Positions 1-6,800 of a stretch of DNA of 35,551 bases are shown here, piece after piece. Every line of letters begins with the position of its first letter. Positions within the stretch are counted from its first letter, which is position 1. The DNA is taken from positions 1 through 35,551 of the forward strand of contig CAIMSU010000261.1 of assembly GCA_903844155.1 (NCBI GenBank). Reading direction: 5' to 3'. The DNA comes from an uncultured Pseudomonadota bacterium (lineage in GTDB: Bacteria > Myxococcota_A > UBA796 > SXON01). The notes under the pieces were generated by a model, which worked only from the letters and a program-made list of their open reading frames with translations, did no database searches and was not told the origin of the DNA. Both the position numbers and the translations under genes were made by a program.

Positions 1-50
1 GAGTCCGGAAGCGCCGCTCGGTGGCTTGGAATTCATCGAATTCGTCAGCG

Positions 51-132
51 GGGGGTAGGCCGTCCCGCAGGGCGGCCGGAGGGGGCGCCTTCAGCGCCCC
101 CTCAAAAGAGAAGGTAGCGTCTCGATCTGAAC
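51..132 (-). repeat. Partial copy of a dispersed structured repeat
   Basis: Read on the - strand, this stretch matches the left part of the elements at 14027-14213 and 35329-35515: a GTTCA-like start, a G-rich/C-rich hairpin, then CTCCGGCCGCC and a CCTACCCCC-like run. The hairpin arms are GAGGGGGCGC (79-88) and GCGCCCCCTC (94-103) with a 5-base loop. The arms differ in sequence from the other copies, but pairing is kept. The match fades below about position 51, so this copy is truncated or diverged. Confidence 0.7.
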
Positions 133-191
133 GCGATCTCGGGCGAAGGGTACCCGGTAGTTTCATGATAGGGCCCCAGCCTGGAGTTCCC

Positions 192-413
192 ATGACCATC
201 CGTGTCTTCCTGCTCTCGCCGCTCGCTTCGATGAAGGGCGAGCACCTGCCCACCGCCGCGATGATCCTCGAAGGGGAGCTCGTCGAGGTGACGGCGTTCG
301 GCGTGCGTCTCCGGGTGAAGCGGTGGATGGACGAGAAGGGCAAGGAGCTGACGTCGGACCCGCGGGATCTGGTGATCCCGGCCGGGAAGGTCGATCACAT
401 CGCGTACCGGTAG
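192..413 (+). CDS. Small conserved-looking protein of unknown function (73 aa)
   Basis: I do not recognise this family. The frame is open further upstream, but ATG 192 is preferred because GGAG lies 5 bases before it and the upstream part runs through the dispersed repeat. The product begins MTIRVFLLSPL and has no signal peptide or membrane segment. It alternates short hydrophobic stretches with charged residues, as in a small beta-rich soluble domain (for example LVEVTAFGVRLRVKRW). The TAG stop at 411-413 is directly followed by the GTG of the next gene, so the two are probably cotranslated. Function unknown; a cytosolic location is inferred. Confidence 0.6.
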   Translation: MTIRVFLLSPLASMKGEHLPTAAMILEGELVEVTAFGVRLRVKRWMDEKGKELTSDPRDLVIPAGKVDHIAYR

Positions 414-1115
414 GTGAGGGGCAGGTCGGCACTGCAGCTCTGCGCGCTGCTCGGGGCGTGCTCGCACCCAACGGTCGGGCGGGTGCTCGGTTCGGACGGG
501 AACCCGGTCGCAGGCGCGTTGGTGCATTCGGAGCGGTGTGATGGGGTCACGGCCGACGACGGACGGTTTGTCTTGCCGTGCGCCGCGACCTCTGGAGACC
601 TCGCGATCTCGCAGCCAGGGTTCCTCTCCGCGACGGTGCGCCTCGGCGGCGACGTGGTTCCCGACCTGGTCCTGCAGAAGATCCCCGTCGAAGCCGGGGT
701 GTACGCCCTGGTGGACGACCGGCTGACGGAGGTGCCGCGGGTGACGGTGTCGAGGCGGCCTGGTGAGGGTGGGGGCTCCGCCTGGTGCGTCGATGCCGAC
801 GCCGTGGGCCTGAAGGCGAGCGCCGGACCGCTACGCCTGCTCGACAACCACGACGTTGACTGGCGGCTCTTCTCCGTGCCTGCCGACGGGTGCCCCTACC
901 GCGTGCAGCCCGGCGACGGCGCGTACTGGACCAGCCCCACGCCGGGGATCGCGGTCGCGCGGGGGAGCGAGGTGGCACCGGGGCGCTCGTGGGTCGACGT
1001 GACGTTGCAGCCCGGGCGCTACGTGCTCCTGGACTGGTACGTTGGCGCTCCGGTGCCCGCCGCGGACGATGCGGCCGCGGACACCTGGCTCGGGCGCCTC
1101 ATCACCGTCCGGTGA
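414..1115 (+). CDS. Lipoprotein with carboxypeptidase-regulatory-like domain
   Basis: The GTG start abuts the previous stop codon. The N-terminus is a short hydrophobic leader ending in the lipobox LGAC with the lipid-bearing cysteine near residue 16, so the product should be a lipoprotein facing the periplasm or cell surface. Just after it, the segment GRVLGSDGNPVAGA ... TADDGRF has the hallmark pattern of a carboxypeptidase D regulatory-like / CNA-B-type beta-sandwich. The remaining 150 residues are beta-rich, with LLDNHDVDWRLF and RYVLLDWYVG stretches, and are not recognised. No enzymatic motif is seen. It is likely a structural or ligand-binding surface protein. The stop is followed after 23 bases by the asparaginase gene. 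Confidence 0.7.
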   Translation: MRGRSALQLCALLGACSHPTVGRVLGSDGNPVAGALVHSERCDGVTADDGRFVLPCAATSGDLAISQPGFLSATVRLGGDVVPDLVLQKIPVEAGVYALVDDRLTEVPRVTVSRRPGEGGGSAWCVDADAVGLKASAGPLRLLDNHDVDWRLFSVPADGCPYRVQPGDGAYWTSPTPGIAVARGSEVAPGRSWVDVTLQPGRYVLLDWYVGAPVPAADDAAADTWLGRLITVR

Positions 1116-1138
1116 GGACGGCGTTAGATCTGCGCCCC

Positions 1139-2107
1139 ATGCACATCGAACAACGACGTGGTGGCTTGACCGAGACGCTCCACCCCGTCTCCGCCGCGCT
1201 GTGGGCAGACGGCGCCGTTCGCTGGTCCGTTGGGCCCGACATCGCGAGCTTCTGGCGTTCGGGCTGCAAAGCCCTCCAGTTGACGTCGTCCCTGAACAAC
1301 CTGCCGGCCGAGATCGTGGCCGGGCTGACGGAGCAGGAGCTGGCGATCGGCGCTGCATCCCACTCTGCCGAGCCGTTGCACGTTGAACGGGTAGTCGGGC
1401 TGCTGGATCGCTTCGGCCTGACCGAGGCTGACTTGCGCTGCGGCGCCCACCGGCCGATGCACGAGCCGAGCGCGCGGGCGTTGGAGCGAAAGGGCGAAAA
1501 GCCGTCGCAGCTCCATAACAATTGTTCGGGAAAACACACGTTCATGCGCGCTGCCGCCCGGTATTCCGGGTGGCCGGCCGACTACCGCGATCCGGACCAC
1601 CCCCTGCAGCGCGAAAACCTCGCGCGCATGACGGAGTGGATGGGCGAGGCGCCTGCCGTCGCTGTCGACGGATGCGGCGTTCCGAGCTTTCATGGCCGGT
1701 TGAGCGCCATGGCGCGCGCCGTGGCCCGGCTGGCCGAGGAGATGGGGACGCGTGCTGTCCCCGGGACCGGCACCACGGCCAGGATCGGCTGGGCGATGCA
1801 CCGGAACCCGCGGTTCATGAGCGGGGAGGGCCGACTGGATCTGCTCGTTGTCGAGGGGGCGACGGAGCCGCTGACCGTGAAGGTCGGGGCGGAGGGATTG
1901 TTCACGATCGCGCTGCCCGATCGTCAGGCCGGGCTGGTGGTGAAGTGCCACACGGGCAACGACGCCGCGTTGGCGGTCGCGGTCGCGGCCGTCCTCGACC
2001 GCGTCTACCCGGGGATCCTCCGCGCGGACGCTGTTGGCGGGTGGTCGTGGGGCACGGTGCTGAACGTTGTCGGGGTTCGGGTGGGCGATCGTCGCGCGGT
2101 CTGGTAG
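1139..2107 (+). CDS. L-asparaginase, asparaginase II (zinc/SxxK) family
   Basis: Predicted to hydrolyse L-asparagine to aspartate and ammonia in the cytosol. The 322-residue product carries the motifs of the family typified by the Rhizobium etli enzyme ReAV. A Ser-x-x-Lys pair (S41, K44) corresponds to the catalytic S48/K51. A Cys-x-x-Lys in NNCSGKH (C129, K132) and a Cys in VDGCGVP (C179) correspond to the zinc ligands C135, K138 and C189. ASHSAEPLH around residue 75 matches the conserved SHSGE region. Correspondence is by eye, using spacing. ATG 1139 is chosen because the homology begins there; the frame is open upstream only as a shadow of the preceding gene. There is no signal peptide. 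It differs from the classical AnsA/AnsB threonine-type asparaginases. Confidence 0.88.
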   Translation: MHIEQRRGGLTETLHPVSAALWADGAVRWSVGPDIASFWRSGCKALQLTSSLNNLPAEIVAGLTEQELAIGAASHSAEPLHVERVVGLLDRFGLTEADLRCGAHRPMHEPSARALERKGEKPSQLHNNCSGKHTFMRAAARYSGWPADYRDPDHPLQRENLARMTEWMGEAPAVAVDGCGVPSFHGRLSAMARAVARLAEEMGTRAVPGTGTTARIGWAMHRNPRFMSGEGRLDLLVVEGATEPLTVKVGAEGLFTIALPDRQAGLVVKCHTGNDAALAVAVAAVLDRVYPGILRADAVGGWSWGTVLNVVGVRVGDRRAVW

Positions 2108-2118
2108 GGAGACCGGTC

Positions 2119-2772
2119 ATGCACGACGTCTGGAACACGCCCTACGAACGTCCGATCCGGTCGCGCTACCTCGATCCGCTCGATGTGGTGTGGCTCGCCA
2201 CGGCCCGCCGCCTCGGCTTGCGCGTGCGCCGCAACCCCGCGATCTTCTCAGCGACGAATGGCGAGGGCCTGCTGGAGCTCGGTCCGCGCGACACCCTCGA
2301 TCCCGACGACACGACGGCGCAGATGATCTTCCACGAGATCTGCCACTGGATCGTCAACGGCGCCGACGCGATCCACCACCGCGACTGGGGGTTTGCCCTG
2401 CAGGCGGATCTGGACTGGCGTGAGCACGCCTGCCTCCGCCTTCAGGCCGCGCTCGGGGACAGGCACGGGCTCCGGCTGATCCTCGCGCCCACGAGCCAGT
2501 TTCGCGCCTACTTCGACGCGATCCGGGCCGACCCCTTTGTGCCGCTGCCCGACGCCGAGCTCGCCGCGCACGGGAGCGACGCGGAGCGAGAGGCGCGGGT
2601 GTGCGAGCGCGCCCGGACCGCGCTTGTGGACGCCGACGGTGAGCCCTGGGGGGGCGCCGTGTCGGCCGCGCTGACCGCCACGGCGCAGTTCTCGTCCATG
2701 CTCCAGCCCTTTCTCGCGGCCTACGCGAGTGATGTCGATGATGACCCACTCGCTTCGCTCTGGAGTGGCTAG
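2119..2772 (+). CDS. Putative zinc metalloprotein with HEXXH motif
   Basis: The 217-residue product has a clear HEXXH zinc-binding motif, FHEICHWI (H72, E73, H76), followed by NGADAIHHRDWGFALQADLDWREHACLRLQ, where His or Glu could supply the third ligand. This is the arrangement of gluzincin-like metalloproteases, but also of non-peptidase families such as EpmC (elongation factor P hydroxylase, HEIAHW). It is too different from either for me to name. There is no signal peptide, so it is probably cytosolic. ATG 2119 lies 11 bases after the asparaginase stop, and its own stop TAG (2770-2772) directly abuts the GTG of aat. Translational coupling with aat suggests a role near protein modification or turnover, but that is inference. 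Confidence 0.65.
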   Translation: MHDVWNTPYERPIRSRYLDPLDVVWLATARRLGLRVRRNPAIFSATNGEGLLELGPRDTLDPDDTTAQMIFHEICHWIVNGADAIHHRDWGFALQADLDWREHACLRLQAALGDRHGLRLILAPTSQFRAYFDAIRADPFVPLPDAELAAHGSDAEREARVCERARTALVDADGEPWGGAVSAALTATAQFSSMLQPFLAAYASDVDDDPLASLWSG

Positions 2773-3477
2773 GTGCCCGTCTTCCGCCTGAACGAGCTGC
2801 CGATCTTTCCGCCCGCGCACCTCGCGGAGCAGGGCCTGCTCGCGGTCGGCGGAGACTTGTCGACGCAGCGGCTGATCGCGGCTTACCAAGCCGGAATCTT
2901 TCCCTGGTACACCGAGGGCGAGCCAATCTGGTGGCACTCGCCCGACCCGCGTTTTGTGCTGGAGCCCGCCCAGCTTCACGTGCCCCGCTCGCTGGAGAAG
3001 ATCCTGCGGCGCGGCGACTACGAGATCCGCTTCGACACCGCGTTCGCGGACGTGATCAAGAACTGCTCCCAGCGGGCGCGGCCGGGCCAGCGCGGGACCT
3101 GGATCACCCGCGCAATGCAACGCGCGTACATCGCGCTTCACGAGCTTGGCCTTGCCCATTCCGCCGAGGCCTGGCAGGACGGCAAGCTCGTCGGCGGCCT
3201 GTACGGCGTGAGCCTTGGCGACGTGTACTTTGGCGAGAGCATGTTCGCCGTGGCGCCGGACGCGTCCAAGTGCGCGTTTGTGACGCTGGTGCGCTGGCTC
3301 GTGGCGTCTGGCGTCCAGCTCGTCGACAGCCAGGTCCACACCGAGCACCTGGAGCGCTTTGGCGCCGAGGAGTGGCCCCGGGAGCGCTACCTGGCGCGGT
3401 TGGCCGAGCTGGTTCACGCGCCGACGCGGTCGGGGATCTGGGATGTCCGGGTGCCGCGGCGGCCGGCGGAGCAGTAG
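2773..3477 (+). CDS. aat: Leucyl/phenylalanyl-tRNA-protein transferase
   Basis: Transfers Leu or Phe from aminoacyl-tRNA onto proteins with N-terminal Arg or Lys, marking them for ClpS/ClpAP degradation in the N-degron pathway (cytosol). The 234-residue length is normal. Family signatures are all present: GLLAVGGDLS (21-30), AYQAGIFPWY (37-46), WWHSPDPR (53-60), the GLYGVSLGDVYFGESMF block (142-158) and D185-x-Q187 in LVDSQVHTEHLERFGA, matching the Asp/Gln pair used by the E. coli enzyme. The GTG start directly follows the TAG of the HEXXH gene. A palindromic G+C-rich hairpin follows the stop. Confidence 0.95.
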   Translation: MPVFRLNELPIFPPAHLAEQGLLAVGGDLSTQRLIAAYQAGIFPWYTEGEPIWWHSPDPRFVLEPAQLHVPRSLEKILRRGDYEIRFDTAFADVIKNCSQRARPGQRGTWITRAMQRAYIALHELGLAHSAEAWQDGKLVGGLYGVSLGDVYFGESMFAVAPDASKCAFVTLVRWLVASGVQLVDSQVHTEHLERFGAEEWPRERYLARLAELVHAPTRSGIWDVRVPRRPAEQ

Positions 3478-3491
3478 GGACGCACGTGTTT

Positions 3492-3525
3492 CCTCCCCTT
3501 TCGGGGGGAGGTGCCCCGAAGGGGC
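3492..3525 (+). terminator. Double G+C-rich hairpin after aat
   Basis: Two adjacent inverted repeats occur 14 bases after the aat stop: CCTCCCC (3492-3498) with GGGGAGG (3505-3511), then GCCCC (3513-3517) with GGGGC (3521-3525). No T-run follows, so a classical intrinsic terminator is not proven. A palindromic extragenic repeat is equally possible. It separates aat from the next lipoprotein gene. Confidence 0.4.
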
Positions 3526-3556
3526 GGACGGGGGCCTCGCCGGGTAGAGTGCGGGG

Positions 3557-5737
3557 ATGCGCCTCTATCCCTCCTTCCCCGGCCACCGCGCCCTGGCCTC
3601 GTCTGCCGTCCTCCTCCTCGCATCGGCCTGCACGGGCAAGACCGAACCGGTGAACACCGCGCCGACCTGCACGATCACCGCGCCGACCGACGGCGAGGTG
3701 TTCCTCTCGGGGGCCGACGAGACGCTCACCGCCGACATCGCTGATGCGGACGGGGACACGCCGACCTCGATCTACTGGACCACGACCGCGAGCGGTCCCA
3801 TCGCCGACGGCGCGGCCACGGACGCCGTGCTCCCAGACGGCGCGCAGATCGTGACCGTCCAAGCGTCGGACGGGCATGGCAACGATTGCAGCGCATCCGT
3901 GAGCATCGTCGTCGACCAGGCGCCGACGGTCACCGTCCAGTTCCCATTGAACCTCGCGAAGGTCGCCTCGGCCACGCCCCTCGGGCTCTCCGCGCTCGTC
4001 ACCGATCCGAACGACGTTGCCACGGACCTCGTCGTCAGTTGGACCGACTCCGTCGCCGGTGCGCTTGGGTCGTCGAACGCCGGAAATGACGGTGTCGCCA
4101 CGCTCGTCGCGCAGCTCGCGTCCCCGGGCCCGCACACGCTCACTGCGACCGTCACGGACCCGGCGGGCGCCACGGCCGTCGCCTCCGTGGACGTTTCCGT
4201 CGACTCACCGCCCGGAGCGCCCACGCTGGCGATCTCCCCGGGTTCGCCCGCCACTGCAGACGACCTCGTCGCCAGCGTGACAGCCGACTCCGTCGACGCC
4301 GATGGCGACGCCGTGACGTACTCGTGGCTGTGGTACCTGAACGGCACGCTCTCCGACGCGAGCACAACCGACACCTTGCCGGCCTCGGCGACCACGAAAG
4401 GCGACGTCTGGACCGCTCGCGCCGTGCCGAACGACGGGGTGATGGACGGGGTCGCCGGCGAGGCCAGCGTGACAATCGGGGACACGGCGCCGACGATGCT
4501 GTCGCTCACGCTCTCGCCGGACCCGCTGCACTCCAACGAGAACGCGACCGCGGTGCCCGTGGCCGAGGACGTCGATGGCGACACGATCACCTACACCTGG
4601 GTGTGGGGTGTGGACGGTCGTCACGTCATCGACACCGCGGACTCCCTCGGCGGGTTCAATTTCTCCCGTGGGCAGACGGTGAAGGCGACGGCGACACCGT
4701 CGGACGGCGAGCTCTCCGGTGACCCGATGGCCGCCTCCGTCGTCGTCGTCAACAGCCCGCCCGACAACGTCGTCCTCAGCGTGACGAACGCGCCCATCGT
4801 CGGTCTCACCGACATCGTCTGCAGCGTGACCAACGCCGGTCACGACGCCGATGGCGACCCGATCGCGCTGACGTTTGCGTGGACGGTCGACGGCACCGCG
4901 TTCACCGACACCACCACGACCGTCAATGCCGGGGACACGGTGCCCGCCGCGGCGACCAGTGAGGGCGAGGTCTGGACCTGCAGCGTCACCCCGAACGACG
5001 GCTACGAAGACGGCGTTGCAGCGACATCGTCGGCGACCGTGCGCGCGTGCGCCGGGGGCGACGTGACCTGCCCCGTGGCCGACTGCCAGGCCGCGCTCGA
5101 CGGCGGCGGGAGCGGTGGCGACGGCCTCTACTGGCTCGACATCGACGGCACGCTCGGCGCGCCCGTCCAGGCCTGGTGCGACATGACGCACGCCGACGGC
5201 GGCTGGACGCTGGTCGAGTCCTCCAGTGACGACGGAGTCGCGACGTTCACCTGGGACAACACCGCGCTTACCGACGACGTCGGCACGGCCGACGGGACCG
5301 GCGACTACCGCGGCGAAGGCCTTGCGGGGCTCGGGTTCGTCGACCTCCTCGCCGTTCACGCGCCTTCGGGTGTGTGGGCCAGCTACTCGCCGGGGACCGG
5401 CGGGACGCTCGCGGAGTTCCTCGCTGGGCAGCCAACGGACCCCGTGACAGCGTCGCCCATGGTGGATGGCACGCTCGCCGTGGCGGGCACATTGTGCAGT
5501 ACGGACCTTGGGTACAACGTCGTGGACGCGAGCGGTGGGGGCGACAGCTACGGGCCGACCTGGTCCGTCGACCCGGGGACGGGTTGTGGGACGGCGCCGG
5601 GGGCGAACGGCGGGATCGGGCCGGACGAAGCCGATAGTTTGGCAGAGTCGCCGGCACGCGGATTTGGGGCGGCGCTGGGGCTGAACACGGGCACGCCGGG
5701 CGCGGGCGAGAACCGGATCGCGATCTACGTCCGCTGA
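3557..5737 (+). CDS. Large Ig-like-repeat lipoprotein with C-terminal fibrinogen-like domain
   Basis: This 726-residue product starts with a signal peptide ending in the lipobox LASAC (lipidated C25), so it is an envelope or surface lipoprotein. Residues 35 to about 490 hold five similar beta-sandwich (Ig/cadherin/PKD-like) units of roughly 90-100 residues. Several are marked by a D-x-D-G-D motif followed by an aromatic strand, for example DADGDAVTYSWLWYLNG, DVDGDTITYTWVWGVDG and DADGDPIALTFAWTVDG. The acidic loops look suited to calcium. From about residue 497 it switches to a fibrinogen-related domain: CPVADCQAALDGG, GLYWLDIDG, VQAWCDMTHADGGWTLV, the signature of FReD domains. These domains bind glycans or proteins in animals and in scattered bacteria. 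The likely role is adhesion or recognition; no catalytic motif is seen. Confidence 0.8.
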   Translation: MRLYPSFPGHRALASSAVLLLASACTGKTEPVNTAPTCTITAPTDGEVFLSGADETLTADIADADGDTPTSIYWTTTASGPIADGAATDAVLPDGAQIVTVQASDGHGNDCSASVSIVVDQAPTVTVQFPLNLAKVASATPLGLSALVTDPNDVATDLVVSWTDSVAGALGSSNAGNDGVATLVAQLASPGPHTLTATVTDPAGATAVASVDVSVDSPPGAPTLAISPGSPATADDLVASVTADSVDADGDAVTYSWLWYLNGTLSDASTTDTLPASATTKGDVWTARAVPNDGVMDGVAGEASVTIGDTAPTMLSLTLSPDPLHSNENATAVPVAEDVDGDTITYTWVWGVDGRHVIDTADSLGGFNFSRGQTVKATATPSDGELSGDPMAASVVVVNSPPDNVVLSVTNAPIVGLTDIVCSVTNAGHDADGDPIALTFAWTVDGTAFTDTTTTVNAGDTVPAAATSEGEVWTCSVTPNDGYEDGVAATSSATVRACAGGDVTCPVADCQAALDGGGSGGDGLYWLDIDGTLGAPVQAWCDMTHADGGWTLVESSSDDGVATFTWDNTALTDDVGTADGTGDYRGEGLAGLGFVDLLAVHAPSGVWASYSPGTGGTLAEFLAGQPTDPVTASPMVDGTLAVAGTLCSTDLGYNVVDASGGGDSYGPTWSVDPGTGCGTAPGANGGIGPDEADSLAESPARGFGAALGLNTGTPGAGENRIAIYVR

Positions 5738-5757
5738 GCCCGGGATAAACCACGGCG

Positions 5758-6705
5758 ATGCTCTACCCCGAAGTCCCCCCGACCCGCACCGGGATGCTCC
5801 GCGTCTCCCCGCTCCACGAGATCTACTGGGAGGAATGCGGGAATCCGACGGGCATCCCCGCCGTGTTCGTCCACGGCGGCCCGGGTGCCGGCTGCGATGC
5901 CGTCCACCGGCGGTTCTTCGACCCCGCCCGCTACCGCATCATCCTGTTCGATCAGCGTGGGTGCGGGCGCTCCAAACCGCACGCCGAGCTGGCCGAGAAC
6001 ACGACCTGGGACCTGGTCGCCGACATGGAGCGGATTCGTGAGCTGCTCAACGTCAAGTCCTGGCTGGTGTTTGGCGGGAGCTGGGGCAGCACGCTCGCCC
6101 TCGCGTACGCGGAAACGCACCCGGAGCGCGTCCGGGCGCTGGTCCTGCGCGGGATCTTCCTGCTTCGCGACTGCGAGATCCAGTGGTTCTACCAACAGGG
6201 CGCGAGCTGGCTCTTTCCCGACTACTGGACGGACTACCTCGCGCAGATCCCCGGTGAAGAACGTGGTGACCTCGTCGTCGCCTACCACCGCCAGCTCACC
6301 TCGCCCGATCCGGCCGTCCGTCTCGCCGCGGCGAAGGCCTGGAGCATCTGGGAGGGGCGCACGTCCAAGCTGCTGACGAGCCCGGACATGGTCGACCACT
6401 ATGCCAGCGACGAGTTCGCCCTCGCCTTTGCCCGCATCGAATGCCACTACTTCATCCACCGCGGGTTCTTCGCCCGCGACGATCAGCTCCTTGCAGACGT
6501 CGGGCGGATCCGGCACATCCCGGCCGTCATCGTCCAGGGCCGGTACGACGCGGTGTGCCCGATGAAAAGCGCGTGGGATCTGCACGAGGCCTGGCCTGAA
6601 GCGCGCCTTCTGGTGGTGCCGAACGCGGGACATAGCGCCTTTGAGGACGGGATCCTCGCGGGGCTGGTGCAGGCGACCGACGATTTCGCGCGCACGCTGG
6701 GATAG
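5758..6705 (+). CDS. pip: Proline iminopeptidase (alpha/beta hydrolase, peptidase family S33)
   Basis: Releases N-terminal proline from peptides. The 315-residue length and motifs are typical: HGGPGAG (39-45) oxyanion region, DQRGCGRS (65-72), nucleophile elbow GGSWGS with Ser108, Asp264 in QGRYDAVCP and His292 in PNAGHSAFE, completing the catalytic triad. The opening YPEVPPTRTGMLRVSPLHEIYWEECGNP also matches the family. There is no signal peptide, so it is cytosolic. ATG 5758 lies 20 bases after the previous stop. A 95-base gap follows it, and that gap is the most likely place for the promoter of the CapBC-type operon, although I see no convincing -35/-10 pair there. Confidence 0.93.
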   Translation: MLYPEVPPTRTGMLRVSPLHEIYWEECGNPTGIPAVFVHGGPGAGCDAVHRRFFDPARYRIILFDQRGCGRSKPHAELAENTTWDLVADMERIRELLNVKSWLVFGGSWGSTLALAYAETHPERVRALVLRGIFLLRDCEIQWFYQQGASWLFPDYWTDYLAQIPGEERGDLVVAYHRQLTSPDPAVRLAAAKAWSIWEGRTSKLLTSPDMVDHYASDEFALAFARIECHYFIHRGFFARDDQLLADVGRIRHIPAVIVQGRYDAVCPMKSAWDLHEAWPEARLLVVPNAGHSAFEDGILAGLVQATDDFARTLG

Positions 6706-6800
6706 TTCTGTCACCCTCGCCGCATGGCCGCGCGTCACCCAGTGCAATAAACCGCGTGCATGCGCGCTCAGCGGCCCCAACACGCCTCCGCGGGCTCTGA

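Noticed and set aside
6706-6800. Promoter hexamers in the gap before the CapBC-type operon
   Set aside because: A GTCACCC pair and an AATAAA-like stretch are visible, but no pair of -35/-10 elements with proper spacing stands out, so I did not annotate a promoter.
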